Assembly (NCBI GenBank): GCA_024635795.1
Contig: JAGXIH010000017.1
Span: 124,001-188,000 of the forward strand
Source: Salegentibacter sp.
GTDB taxonomy: Bacteria; Bacteroidota; Bacteroidia; Flavobacteriales; Flavobacteriaceae
Direction: 5' to 3'
DNA length: 64,000 nucleotides
Each line of letters begins with the position of its first letter. Position 1 is the first letter of the stretch. Positions 8,790-16,664 of the stretch are shown here, piece by piece. The notes below the pieces were generated by a model that did not search any database, was not told the DNA's origin, and saw nothing but the letters and a program-made list of their open reading frames with translations. The translations under genes were made by a program, and so were the position numbers.

Positions 8790-8927
8790 ATGAATTTTCC
8801 AGGTGATAATTTCAAGACTGAAATTCGGCCAAATATGAGATACCCTAGAATAGCCAAAAGGCTTTCGAAGTTATGGCGAAAAAAATTTGTCAATTATGCG
8901 TGTACATTAGAAGGTTTGCTAAATTAA
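8790..8927 (+). CDS. Possible small basic peptide, unrecognised
   Basis: ATG at 8790 opens a 45-residue frame ending in TAA at 8925-8927, directly before the hairpin at 8929. The middle is strongly basic (RIAKRLSKLWRKKF). I recognise no family. A frame of this length can occur by chance in AT-rich DNA and no convincing promoter precedes it, so it is a weak candidate only. Confidence 0.2.
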   Translation: MNFPGDNFKTEIRPNMRYPRIAKRLSKLWRKKFVNYACTLEGLLN

Positions 8928-8928
8928 A

Positions 8929-8958
8929 AACCCGGATTTTCATATGAAGATCCGGGTT
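8929..8958 (-). terminator. Terminator of the pseudouridine synthase gene
   Basis: The 9-bp stem AACCCGGAT / ATCCGGGTT has a 12-nt loop. Read on the - strand it is followed by TTTTAATTT, and it lies 36 nt past the stop codon at 8995. Confidence 0.8.
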
Positions 8959-8994
8959 AAAAATATTAAAAAACTTAATACGGAATAACTTTTT

Positions 8995-9858
8995 TTAAAG
9001 CATTCCAAGATTTATAAGTTCTTGATCTGTAAGTCTTCTGAAACGACCTCTGGGCAGGTCTTTTTTTGTTAGCCCACCAAAGACTACTCGGTCAAGTTTT
9101 TCTACCTCGTAACCCATACTTTTAAACAAACGTTGGATCACGTGATTTTTGGTAGAGTTGGTTTCAAGGCCAACTTCATTCCTCGGCCTGTCGGCAATAT
9201 AACTAACATCCTGCACCTTCACTTTGCCGTCTTCGAGAATCACCCCGGCTTTGATCTTATCAAGATGTTCCGGTGAAAGTGGCTTGGTAAGACTTATATG
9301 ATAGATCTGTCTTATTCCGTTTTTAGGTTTCCCCAGTTTTTTGGCTAGCGTACCATCGTTGGTGAAAAGCAATAATCCCATAGCCTGGGTATCAAGTTTC
9401 CCAACAGGATCCAGTTTTGATTTGGTTGCCTTGGCCATTAGTTCCATTACGGTTTTTCCACCTTTTTCCGTACTTCCGGTCACGTAAACCCCTTTCGGTT
9501 TATTCAGTAAAAAATATTCGGGTTTTTCAGGTTTCAGCGTTCTACCGTCAAACTTAACCTCATCGGTAAGTTTCACTTTGTAACCCATCTCGGTAATAAC
9601 TTTTCCGTTAACGGTTACATTTCCGGAAGAAATATAGATATCAGCATCACGACGGGAACAGATCCCGGAATTCGAAATATATTTATTGAGCCTGATTCCC
9701 TCAGTCTTTTCGGTTGATTTAGCTGAAGTGGGTTTAGCTGAAGTTTTGTCTCCCGCCTTCTTTATAGGGGCATTTCCCCGGGCAAAGGATTTCTTTCGTT
9801 GCCCTCCACCTTGTCTTCCGCTGAATTTTCCATCTGAAGATTTATCGTTTCTGCTCAT
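8995..9858 (-). CDS. rRNA pseudouridine synthase, RsuA/RluB family
   Basis: With the ATG at 9858 the protein has 287 residues: a basic, low-complexity N-terminus (about 1-50, rich in Lys, Ser, Gly and Ala), an S4 RNA-binding domain (IRLNKYISNSGICSRRDAD onward) and a RsuA/RluB/E catalytic domain with the catalytic aspartate in GKLDTQAMGLLLFTNDG. It would convert uridine to pseudouridine in rRNA. A TTG six codons upstream (9876) falls inside the -7 box at 9874-9881 and cannot be the start. The basic N-terminal extension is common in flavobacterial members. Whether it modifies the 23S or 16S rRNA cannot be decided. Confidence 0.88.
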   Translation of the reverse strand: MSRNDKSSDGKFSGRQGGGQRKKSFARGNAPIKKAGDKTSAKPTSAKSTEKTEGIRLNKYISNSGICSRRDADIYISSGNVTVNGKVITEMGYKVKLTDEVKFDGRTLKPEKPEYFLLNKPKGVYVTGSTEKGGKTVMELMAKATKSKLDPVGKLDTQAMGLLLFTNDGTLAKKLGKPKNGIRQIYHISLTKPLSPEHLDKIKAGVILEDGKVKVQDVSYIADRPRNEVGLETNSTKNHVIQRLFKSMGYEVEKLDRVVFGGLTKKDLPRGRFRRLTDQELINLGML

Positions 9859-9873
9859 AGCGCTAATTTTTTG

Positions 9874-9881
9874 CAAAGGTA
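9874..9881 (-). promoter_or_regulatory. -7 box (TACCTTTG) of the pseudouridine synthase gene
   Basis: On the - strand TACCTTTG exactly fits TAnnTTTG, 15 nt before the ATG at 9858. No TTG is seen at the -33 position. Confidence 0.6.
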
Positions 9882-9940
9882 CTGTATAAGTAGAGATTAA
9901 CTAAATTATAAAAAGAATAATATTATTGAAACAAATTGAT

Positions 9941-10846
9941 TTAAAACACGCGGCTAAGTACGTCGCGAAGATCGATAAGTAGAATACTGAATACTCCGGC
10001 CACAATAATCAGTTTAAGAATATTATGCAGTAAGAGATACTGCCATTTCGCTTTGCTAAAATACAGGAATAACACAAAGAAAACCAGTAAGCCAAGGGAA
10101 GCGTAAAAATAGTAATTCATATACCCAGTGTCAAACCTTGTGATAAGAAGTAAGGTAGGAACTACTGCAAGTCCGGTTAGCACCGAAAGAAAGAACTTGC
10201 TCCATTTCTCACCATAGACCACAGGTATGGTTTGATAGTTCTGCGCCAGGTCCCCCTGCATATTCTCCAGATCTTTTACCAATTCCCGCATTACAATCAT
10301 TAGATAAAGAAAGGTGGCGTGAATAAAGATCACGGTCTCAAAATTCCTGTAATACACGAAGATCACGAAAAAGGGAGTAATGGTGAGGATAGAGGCAACC
10401 AGATTCCCCAAAAACGGAATCTTTTTAAGACGGTGGGAATAAAGCCAGATGGCGAATATATATATCGAAAAGAATAATACCGTTTTAAAAGAAACATAAC
10501 TGGCAAAAAATATCGCGAGTAAATTCAGAATAAAATAAACAGAGAGCTTGGTGCGCTGGCTCACAATTCTATCCAACATCGTTTTCTTAGGCCTGTTGAT
10601 CAGGTCTTTTTCACTATCGTAAAAATTATTGATAATGTATCCCGAAGCGACAATAGTCGCAGAAGAAAGGATGAGAAAGAATAAATTATCATCGAAAAGG
10701 ATATCCCGCAATGGTAAATCGGGAGCAAGGATAAAGGCTGAAGTGAGATACTGTGCAAGGATTAGCACCAGTATATTATAACCACGAACCACCGAAAACA
10801 AACTGAGCATTTTCAGCAACAAACGTTTGTTGGAGATGGAAACCAT
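9941..10846 (-). CDS. UbiA-family prenyltransferase, geranylgeranylglycerol-phosphate geranylgeranyltransferase-like
   Basis: 301 residues, about eight to nine TM helices. The first aspartate-rich motif reads NNFYDSEKDLINRP (about residue 67) and the second DLENMQGD (about 192), both binding the Mg-diphosphate of a polyprenyl donor. Flavobacterial homologues are usually annotated as geranylgeranylglycerol-phosphate geranylgeranyltransferase. It is the last gene of a run with diphosphomevalonate decarboxylase and mevalonate kinase, so it probably uses isoprenoid made by that pathway. The acceptor (a glycerol phosphate lipid or a quinone ring) cannot be read from sequence. Heme O synthase is a separate UbiA member encoded at 55509-56411. 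Confidence 0.75.
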   Translation of the reverse strand: MVSISNKRLLLKMLSLFSVVRGYNILVLILAQYLTSAFILAPDLPLRDILFDDNLFFLILSSATIVASGYIINNFYDSEKDLINRPKKTMLDRIVSQRTKLSVYFILNLLAIFFASYVSFKTVLFFSIYIFAIWLYSHRLKKIPFLGNLVASILTITPFFVIFVYYRNFETVIFIHATFLYLMIVMRELVKDLENMQGDLAQNYQTIPVVYGEKWSKFFLSVLTGLAVVPTLLLITRFDTGYMNYYFYASLGLLVFFVLFLYFSKAKWQYLLLHNILKLIIVAGVFSILLIDLRDVLSRVF

Positions 10847-10858
10847 TAAGGGGCTTGT

Positions 10859-11797
10859 TTAGAAGTTGTAGACCACCTCTAATTTATAATCTTTTAAGGC
10901 TTTTCTTGCTTTTTCGATGTCTTCAGTAAACCCAAGAATGTACCCACCACCTCCTGAACCACAAAGCTTGAGGTAGTAGTCGTTCGTATCAATTCCCTTT
11001 TGCCATAGTTTATGAAATTGAGCGGGAATCATAGGTTTAAAATTATCCAGGACTACGTGAGAAAGGCTTTTTACATTCGTAAAAAGCGATTTCACATCAC
11101 CTTTCAAAAAGTCATCTACACAAGCATCGGTATGTTTTACGAATTGGTCTTTAAGCATTCTTCTAAAGCCTTCCTGCTTCATGTTTTCCATAAAGATTCC
11201 AACCATTGGGCCGGTTTCGCCGGTACTCCCACTGTCAAGTAAAAATACGGCTCCCTGTCCGTTTTCGGTTTGGGAGGGAATCCCTGCGGGCTCAATATTG
11301 TCTTTTGAATTTATAAGGATAGGAATGCTCAAATAGCTGTTAAGCGGATCCAGGCCTGAAGATTTTCCGTGGAAAAATGATTCCATTTCGCCGAAGATCT
11401 TTTTCAGTTTTAAAAGTTTATCTCTGGTAAGATTTTCCAGCACAGTGATCTTATCGGTAGCATATTTGTCGTAGATCGCAGCCACTAAAGCACCACTACT
11501 CCCTACTCCATATCCCTGAGGAATCGTGGAGTCGAAATACATTCCTTTAGCGATATCAGCTTTCAAAGAATCCAGGTCAAATTTAACCAGATTAGGATTG
11601 TTTTTCGAAAGTTCCCCGAGGTAATCGGCGAATCTGCACAAACTTTTATTGGATTTTATAGCAGCTTCAGATGGATCTTCATCTACCTTCAAGGCACCAT
11701 TGTAAAAATTATAAGGAATTGATAAACCTTTGGAATCTTTGATAATTCCATATTCTCCGAAGAGAAGGATTTTTGAATAAAATAAAGGTCCTTTCAT
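10859..11797 (-). CDS. mvk: Mevalonate kinase (GHMP kinase family)
   Basis: GHMP kinase of 312 residues from the ATG at 11797. The N-terminus FYSKILLFGEYGI resembles the substrate-binding start of mevalonate kinases, IPQGYGVGSSGALVAAI is the ATP-binding Pro-x3-Gly-Leu-Gly-Ser-Ser-type loop, and KLCGSGGGGYILGF is the C-terminal GHMP motif. A longer frame starts at 11884, but it overlaps the decarboxylase gene by 37 nt and its extra 29 residues look non-native. It would phosphorylate mevalonate. Phosphomevalonate kinase is not encoded in the window, and this protein being that enzyme is not strictly excluded. Confidence 0.8.
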   Translation of the reverse strand: MKGPLFYSKILLFGEYGIIKDSKGLSIPYNFYNGALKVDEDPSEAAIKSNKSLCRFADYLGELSKNNPNLVKFDLDSLKADIAKGMYFDSTIPQGYGVGSSGALVAAIYDKYATDKITVLENLTRDKLLKLKKIFGEMESFFHGKSSGLDPLNSYLSIPILINSKDNIEPAGIPSQTENGQGAVFLLDSGSTGETGPMVGIFMENMKQEGFRRMLKDQFVKHTDACVDDFLKGDVKSLFTNVKSLSHVVLDNFKPMIPAQFHKLWQKGIDTNDYYLKLCGSGGGGYILGFTEDIEKARKALKDYKLEVVYNF

Positions 11798-11847
11798 AAG
11801 CTCTGATGTACACTGTACCGTTTTAAGGCAGAGAAGTTTAAGTAAAT

Positions 11848-12930
11848 CTACAATTTTTCCGCACCTTTTCCAATACTGTCGCAAATATACTGCCCTTTTT
11901 CACAATAGGCAACCAACTCATTCTTAATGAATGCCAAAACTTCTTCTTTATGCTCTTCGGGATAAAGCACATGAACATTCGCTCCGGCGTCTAATGTAAA
12001 GCAAACCGGAACACCTGTTGTTTCCCTGTACTGCCATATTTTATTGATTATTTCCAGGGTATTTGGTTTCATTAGAATAAAATACGGCTCGCTGCTCATC
12101 ATCATGGCGTGCAGACTAAGGGCTTCGCTTTCTACTATATTTATGAAGTCCGGCAGATTTCCTGTCTCAAAAACTACCTGTAACTTTTCAAGATTAGCAT
12201 GCGCCTGTTCAAAACGTGCCTCAGCAAAAGGATGCCCGTGCATTAAATTATGCCCCAGCGTACTACTCACCTGTTTTTGTCCTTTGTCTACCAGCAAGAT
12301 CGTGTCCTGATAGGTTTTAAAAACCTCATGCACCTTATATGGATATTTAATTCCGAAAAGATCGCTGCTGCCTGCCGTACTTTCGTGTTTTCCCCATTCT
12401 ATAAGTTCTCCTTCAATGCTTCGGCAGGCACTTCCTGATCCTAACCTTGCAAGAAAAGAGGCTTTTTTTAGAAAATAATCTTCTGTAAGTTCGGGATTTA
12501 ACTGCTTCTCCAAACTCATCAAACAAAGGGCCAGGGCACTCATCCCGCTTGCTGAAGAGGCGATCCCGCTGCTATGAGGAAAAGTATTTTCGGTTTGAAT
12601 AATCAGCTTATAATCCTTTAAAAATGGAGAATATTTTTCGATGCGTTCAAAAAACTTAGTAATTTTTGGTTTGAAATCGTCTTTCTTATTTCCTTCAAAA
12701 AACAATTCGAAATCAAAATCCTCGCCTCTGGTTTCTTTTTTCTGAAACTCCAGGGTAGTTATGGTTTTACAGTTTTTTAAGGTAAAACTAACCGAGGGAT
12801 TGGCCGGAATCTGGTTTTCTTTCTTCCCCCAGTACTTCACCAGGGCAATATTGCTTGGCGATTGCCAGGTAACCTTGCCAGATTGCACCGACTTCTTATA
12901 TCCTACCGGAATAAAATCCTGTTCACGCAT
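11848..12930 (-). CDS. mvaD: Diphosphomevalonate decarboxylase
   Basis: 360 residues from the ATG at 12930. Family signatures are SPSNIALVKYWGK near the N-terminus, FPHSSGIASSASGMSALAL (ATP loop) and GSACRSIEGELIEWG, with the catalytic aspartate in the TLDAGANVH segment. It catalyses the ATP-dependent decarboxylation of mevalonate diphosphate to isopentenyl diphosphate. An in-frame ATG six codons earlier (12948) lies inside the -7 box at 12946-12953, which decides for 12930. It leads an operon with mevalonate kinase and a prenyltransferase. Confidence 0.93.
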   Translation of the reverse strand: MREQDFIPVGYKKSVQSGKVTWQSPSNIALVKYWGKKENQIPANPSVSFTLKNCKTITTLEFQKKETRGEDFDFELFFEGNKKDDFKPKITKFFERIEKYSPFLKDYKLIIQTENTFPHSSGIASSASGMSALALCLMSLEKQLNPELTEDYFLKKASFLARLGSGSACRSIEGELIEWGKHESTAGSSDLFGIKYPYKVHEVFKTYQDTILLVDKGQKQVSSTLGHNLMHGHPFAEARFEQAHANLEKLQVVFETGNLPDFINIVESEALSLHAMMMSSEPYFILMKPNTLEIINKIWQYRETTGVPVCFTLDAGANVHVLYPEEHKEEVLAFIKNELVAYCEKGQYICDSIGKGAEKL

Positions 12931-12945
12931 CGTAAAAAATTTTAG

Positions 12946-12953
12946 CAAAGATA
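12946..12953 (-). promoter_or_regulatory. -7 box (TATCTTTG) of the mevalonate operon
   Basis: On the - strand TATCTTTG followed by C matches TAnnTTTG. It lies 15 nt before the mvaD ATG and overlaps the alternative upstream ATG. No clear TTG at -33. Confidence 0.6.
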
Positions 12954-13050
12954 GTTTTTAACCTGAGATTGCCCATATGCATTACTTGTGCCCTTAGAGT
13001 TTTATAATTCAATTTAATTCCTATTTTAGTGGTACCTAACCAACCAGAAG

Positions 13051-13527
13051 ATGACAAGGAAACTTCTCATACGCAGTTCTATTGCAATTGGCATTTGTTT
13101 GCTCTTCGGTTTTGTTGGTGCGGTCGCAACTCAAACCGCTATGAATGGCTGGTATACAGCCCTGGAAAAGCCATGGTTTGACCCACCGGAGTGGATTTTT
13201 GGCCCGGTCTGGATGCTAATGTACGTTCTTATGGGCGTCTCTGCGGGGATCGTTTGGAGTAAAGGTTTTTATCATAAATGGGTGAAAATCGCCTTATATC
13301 ATTTCGGATTTCAACTTCTGTTCAACGGATTTTGGTCACTGCTTTTTTTCGGACTAAACAAACCCTTCTGGGCATTACTCGCTGCCATTACCCTGTTCAT
13401 TTTGGTAATACTTACCATAAGATGGTTTAAAGTAGTGAATAATCTCGCTGCATACCTTCTTGTACCCTATGCTGCGTGGGTGCTTATGGCGCTTGTTTTA
13501 AATTTGGAAGTTTGGTATCTTAATTAG
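13051..13527 (+). CDS. tspO: TspO/MBR family tryptophan-rich membrane protein
   Basis: 158 residues with five TM helices and the TspO hallmark aromatic segment: WYTALEKPWFDPPEWIFGPVW followed by MLMYVLMGVSAG, plus FQLLFNGFWSLLFFGL and the closing helix AAWVLMALVLNLEVW. Family members bind tetrapyrroles and cholesterol-like ligands and are linked to porphyrin handling and stress. The gene is monocistronic and ends 8 nt inside the convergent flavoprotein gene. No neighbouring tetrapyrrole gene points to a ligand. Confidence 0.93.
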   Translation: MTRKLLIRSSIAIGICLLFGFVGAVATQTAMNGWYTALEKPWFDPPEWIFGPVWMLMYVLMGVSAGIVWSKGFYHKWVKIALYHFGFQLLFNGFWSLLFFGLNKPFWALLAAITLFILVILTIRWFKVVNNLAAYLLVPYAAWVLMALVLNLEVWYLN

Positions 13528-14746
13528 CGCTCATCGCTTTTGCAGCAAGAAATCCACCGGTCCAGGCATTTTGAAAATTAAATCCTCCGGTTATCGCATC
13601 TATATTTAATACTTCCCCGGCCAGATAGAGGTTTTTATGCAGTTTACTTTCAAAAGTTTTAAAATTAACCTCTTTGAGATCTACTCCACCTGCAGTGACA
13701 AATTCTTCTTTAAAAGTGCTTTTTCCATCTACCTCGAATTCTGCTTCACAAATTTGATGGATCAGAGCTTCCAGCTGATTTTTATTCACTTCTGCCCAGG
13801 TAGTCTCCGAACTTATTCCCGCTGCATATACCAGGCTCTGCCATAAGCGTTTTGGAAGGCCGAATCTTGAATATTTTGCCACCTTTTTTTTTGCTTCCTT
13901 AAATTTGAGGTCTTTTAATTCTTCTTTTATTTCTTCGGAAGTCATCTCCGGCAACCAATTCACTATTATCTGAAACTTATAATTTTCAGTATAAAGTTCC
14001 CTGGCTCCCCAGGCCGATAATTTTAAAATTGCCGGCCCGCTCATCCCCCAGTGCGTGATAAGCAAAGGCCCTTTGCTTTCTAATTTATCTTCTTTAGAAT
14101 TAAATTTTACCCGCACAGAAGCTTCAGTGGCGATCCCTGCTAAACCTTTTATTCTTTCATCCTTAATATTGAAAGTAAAAAGGGAAGGCACCGCAGGCAC
14201 AATGCTATGCCCAAGTTTAGCGAGAAGTTTCCACATTTTAGGATTACTCCCCGTGGCCAGCATAATTTTTTCTGCTGAAAAATCTCCCTTATTGGTCCTG
14301 ACATTCCAGGTTTCCCCTATTTTCTGTAGCTCCTGGACCGAATGATTTTTTAGAACATTTATCTTTAATCTTTCAATTTCACTCAGAAAACAATTGATAA
14401 TACTTTCTGAAGAATCTGAAACCGGAAAGATGCGACCATCGTCTTCGATTTTTAGCTCGATTCCTCTTTTCTGAAACCACTCCATCGTGTCGCCGGTCAT
14501 AAAACTGTGAAACGGGCCAAGCAATTCCTTTTCCCCGCGAGGATAATTTTGGCTGAGTTCCTTAGGCACAAATTCAGCGTGGGTTACATTACAGCGACCT
14601 CCTCCCGAAATTCTCACTTTGGAAAGTACTTCTTTCCCCCGTTCCAGGATGGCAATCTTCAATCCCCGATTCATTTCAGCAGCATTTATTGCGGTAAAGA
14701 ATCCCGCGGCGCCACCGCCTATAATTATGATGTCAAAATGCTGCAT
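13520..14746 (-). CDS. BaiN/HI0933-type NAD(P)/FAD-dependent oxidoreductase
   Basis: 408 residues. The N-terminus has an FAD dinucleotide loop (IIIIGGGAAGFFTAINAAE), followed by the family motif KVRISGGGRCNVTHAE; the C-terminus closes with DAITGGFNFQNAWTGGFLAAKAM, the second FAD contact. Members of this widespread aminoacetone oxidase/BaiN-like family are soluble flavoproteins of mostly unknown substrate. The gene is convergent with tspO (8-nt overlap) and stands alone. Its upstream region carries the palindromic repeats at 14770-14868. Confidence 0.88.
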   Translation of the reverse strand: MQHFDIIIIGGGAAGFFTAINAAEMNRGLKIAILERGKEVLSKVRISGGGRCNVTHAEFVPKELSQNYPRGEKELLGPFHSFMTGDTMEWFQKRGIELKIEDDGRIFPVSDSSESIINCFLSEIERLKINVLKNHSVQELQKIGETWNVRTNKGDFSAEKIMLATGSNPKMWKLLAKLGHSIVPAVPSLFTFNIKDERIKGLAGIATEASVRVKFNSKEDKLESKGPLLITHWGMSGPAILKLSAWGARELYTENYKFQIIVNWLPEMTSEEIKEELKDLKFKEAKKKVAKYSRFGLPKRLWQSLVYAAGISSETTWAEVNKNQLEALIHQICEAEFEVDGKSTFKEEFVTAGGVDLKEVNFKTFESKLHKNLYLAGEVLNIDAITGGFNFQNAWTGGFLAAKAMSAN

Positions 14747-14769
14747 TAATTATTGTTGATGATTTGTTT

Positions 14770-14868
14770 CGCTCCTCTTGAGCTATAATATACCGCCCCT
14801 CTGGGGCTCTAATATCGTTGTTGATTTTTAAATTGCTCTATAAGTACATCGCTCCTTCGGAGTTATAA
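14770..14868. repeat. Three short palindromic units in an intergenic region
   Basis: Three similar elements occur within 100 bp: GCTCCTCTTGAGC-TATAA (14771-14788), GCCCCTCTGGGGC-TCTAA (14795-14812) and GCTCCTTCGGAGT-TATAA (14851-14868). Each is a small palindrome preceded by C and followed by TMTAA, and a partial copy (TTGCTCTATAAG) sits at 14833-14843. They look like degenerate copies of one dispersed repeat family. They are not a CRISPR, since spacing and units are irregular. Confidence 0.6.
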
Positions 14869-14909
14869 ACCTGCAAATTTCATTCTAATTCGTTTCTGAA
14901 AAACAAGTT

Positions 14910-15587
14910 TTAAAAAAGTCTATCAGGAAAATCAGAGATGATCCCGTCTACCCCAAAATCTATCATTCTGGTGATATCATCCGGTTCATTAACTGTCCAA
15001 ACATTTACTTTAAATCCTGCCTTGTGGGAATTCTGCACGCTGTCTCTGGTGATTATCCCTAACGACGGATGGATGGCTTGTGCCTTGAGCAATTTCCCTA
15101 GTTCAATGGCTTCGTTCACGCTGGCCTTACTCAAAATTCCGAGTGGGATTTTCTCATCAAGTTGCTGCATTTGGAAGAGTTCATTCTTCTGAAAACTAGA
15201 CACGATAAAATCCTGGTATTCCCAGTTTCTTTTCGCGATATATTCCTGAATTATTTCTGAAGTGGCCACAGCAGTATTTAAGCCTTTAAGTTCAATATTA
15301 ATGCTGCATTTCCCTTCAATAAGATCAAGTACATCAGTTAGCAGAGGTATGTGAAAATGTTCTTCAACCTTAAGCAATTTTAATTCCTCCCAGAATTTTT
15401 TAGCAATTTCGCCACTTCCGTTGGTGGTGCGGTCCAGCGTAAAATCGTGAAAAACCACGATCTCCCCCGTTTTACATCTATGCACATCAATTTCAATGGC
15501 ATCTACCCCCAAATCAATGGCTTTTTGAATGCTTTCCAGGGTATTTTCGGCAAGAAGGCCTTTGGCCCCTCTATGTCCTATTTTCAT
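14910..15587 (-). CDS. Glycerophosphodiester phosphodiesterase
   Basis: GDPD-family TIM barrel of about 225 residues. The catalytic signature is complete: GHRGAKGLLAENTLESI (His, Arg, Glu-Asn), AIEIDVH (metal-binding Glu and Asp) and VVFHDFTLDRTTNGSG (second His). The C-terminal VNVWTVNEP and GVDGIISDFPD motifs are typical. It hydrolyses glycerophosphodiesters to an alcohol and glycerol-3-phosphate. There is no signal peptide, so it is cytosolic. ATGs exist at 15599 and 15587; the -7 box at 15604-15611 leaves almost no leader for the first, so 15587 is preferred. Confidence 0.9.
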   Translation of the reverse strand: MKIGHRGAKGLLAENTLESIQKAIDLGVDAIEIDVHRCKTGEIVVFHDFTLDRTTNGSGEIAKKFWEELKLLKVEEHFHIPLLTDVLDLIEGKCSINIELKGLNTAVATSEIIQEYIAKRNWEYQDFIVSSFQKNELFQMQQLDEKIPLGILSKASVNEAIELGKLLKAQAIHPSLGIITRDSVQNSHKAGFKVNVWTVNEPDDITRMIDFGVDGIISDFPDRLF

Positions 15588-15603
15588 AATAGATTTCATT
15601 AGG

Positions 15604-15611
15604 CAAAGGTA
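15604..15611 (-). promoter_or_regulatory. -7 box (TACCTTTG) of the glycerophosphodiesterase gene
   Basis: On the - strand TACCTTTGCC matches TAnnTTTG and lies 16 nt before the ATG at 15587 (4 nt before the ATG at 15599). Confidence 0.6.
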
Positions 15612-15764
15612 AAAGCTTTATTGAAATGGATTAAGCTGAAAGCAAATCTTTAGAAAGGCTTATTACTACTTAACATTTTTTTAATGTGAGGCTTTCCTAA
15701 ATTTAAGGATACAATCAACGAGTATATTGGTTGATCAAATGTCTAATCGATAAAATTTTAAAAA

Positions 15765-16289
15765 ATGGAAAAATGGTTTGAATTCTCTACCGAATCCTTG
15801 ATCGCTATCGCACTTACCGCTATAGGTATTTATTTAGCAGTTATAGTATTTACCCGCATAGCCGGTAAACGAAGTTTTTCAAAAATGTCCAGTTTTGACT
15901 TTGCAATGACGGTGGCCATTGGTTCTATTATGGCAACTACCATTCTCTCGGCATCAGTAAGTTTAACACAGGGAATAGCAGGTCTGGCAGCAGTATATAT
16001 TTTGCAAATGTCAGCGGCTATTTGCAGGCGATTTTCCTGGTTTCGAAAAGCGATAGATAATTCGCCATTACTACTTATGGAAGGCAAAAATATTCTTCAC
16101 GAGAACTTAAAGAAAGCCAGGGTTACCGAAGGTGATCTACGTTCAAAATTAAGGGAAGCTAATGTTTTGGATCTCTCCCAGCTGCGGGCGGTAATTTTTG
16201 AAACTACTGGAGATATTTCGGTATTGCATTCTTCAGACGAAAATCAGGAAATAGAAGATTGGCTTACAAAAGACGTACTAAATAATTAA
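15765..16289 (+). CDS. DUF421 (YetF/YcaP-like) membrane protein
   Basis: 174 residues: three N-terminal TM helices (about 12-90) and a soluble C-terminal YetF-type domain. Family motifs are RIAGKRSFSKMSSFDFAMTVAIGS near residues 31-54 and, at the C-terminus, LREANVLDLSQLRAVIFETTGDISVL. DUF421 proteins are widespread, linked to spore coat or envelope functions in Firmicutes but biochemically undefined. The stop codon is only 3 nt from the ATG of the SemiSWEET-like gene, so the two are co-transcribed. Confidence 0.9.
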   Translation: MEKWFEFSTESLIAIALTAIGIYLAVIVFTRIAGKRSFSKMSSFDFAMTVAIGSIMATTILSASVSLTQGIAGLAAVYILQMSAAICRRFSWFRKAIDNSPLLLMEGKNILHENLKKARVTEGDLRSKLREANVLDLSQLRAVIFETTGDISVLHSSDENQEIEDWLTKDVLNN

Positions 16290-16292
16290 AAA

Positions 16293-16572
16293 ATGATGTT
16301 GAGTTGGACAGATATTCTGGGACTGGCAGCAGGGGTTTGCACCACTGTAGCCGTGATTCCTCAAATTAAAAAAGCCTGGAAAACCAAAAAAGTGAAAGAT
16401 GTTTCCCCCGGGAATGTTTACCATTCTAATAATAGGAGTTTTTTTATGGGTAGCCTATGGAATAACCCAAAACGATTTACCGATAATTGCTGCCAACGGC
16501 GTTTCTTTAGGACTAAATGACTTGATACTATACCTTTTGCTTCGCTACAGGAATGCTAATAAAGACCAATAG
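16293..16572 (+). pseudogene. SemiSWEET (PQ-loop) sugar transporter gene with a 1-nt frameshift
   Basis: The first frame gives DILGLAAGVCTTVAVIPQI-type SemiSWEET N-terminal sequence with the PQ motif, through KVKDVSPG. After a run of five C (16405-16409) homology continues in another frame from 16414: MFTILIIGVFLWVAYGI, then LPIIAANGVSLGLNDLIL to TAG at 16570-16572. Removing one C would restore a 92-residue three-TM SemiSWEET. As it stands the zero frame yields an aberrant C-terminus ending at 16520. Either a genuine inactivating indel or a sequencing error in the CCCCCGGG run. The intact second half, with no further lesions, argues for a recent or artefactual change. Confidence 0.85.
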
Positions 16573-16664
16573 CTGTTAATCTTCACTAATCTAAAACTAA
16601 AGTCTTCTTAAACCACATTAAAGTATTTCAGTATACCGCTATTTTTACAAAAAATGCGTTAAAG

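Larger units (their letters stand above)
8707..8994. other. Longest intergenic gap (288 bp)
   Basis: This gap between two - strand genes holds a weak promoter-like element for speA near 8726-8733, a possible 45-codon + strand reading frame at 8790-8927 and the terminator of the pseudouridine synthase gene at 8929-8958. I see no RNA gene or repeat in it. Confidence 0.6.

Noticed and set aside
14747-14909. CRISPR array from the short palindromes
   Set aside because: Units are 13 nt, imperfect, irregularly spaced, and without spacers of equal length or cas genes.
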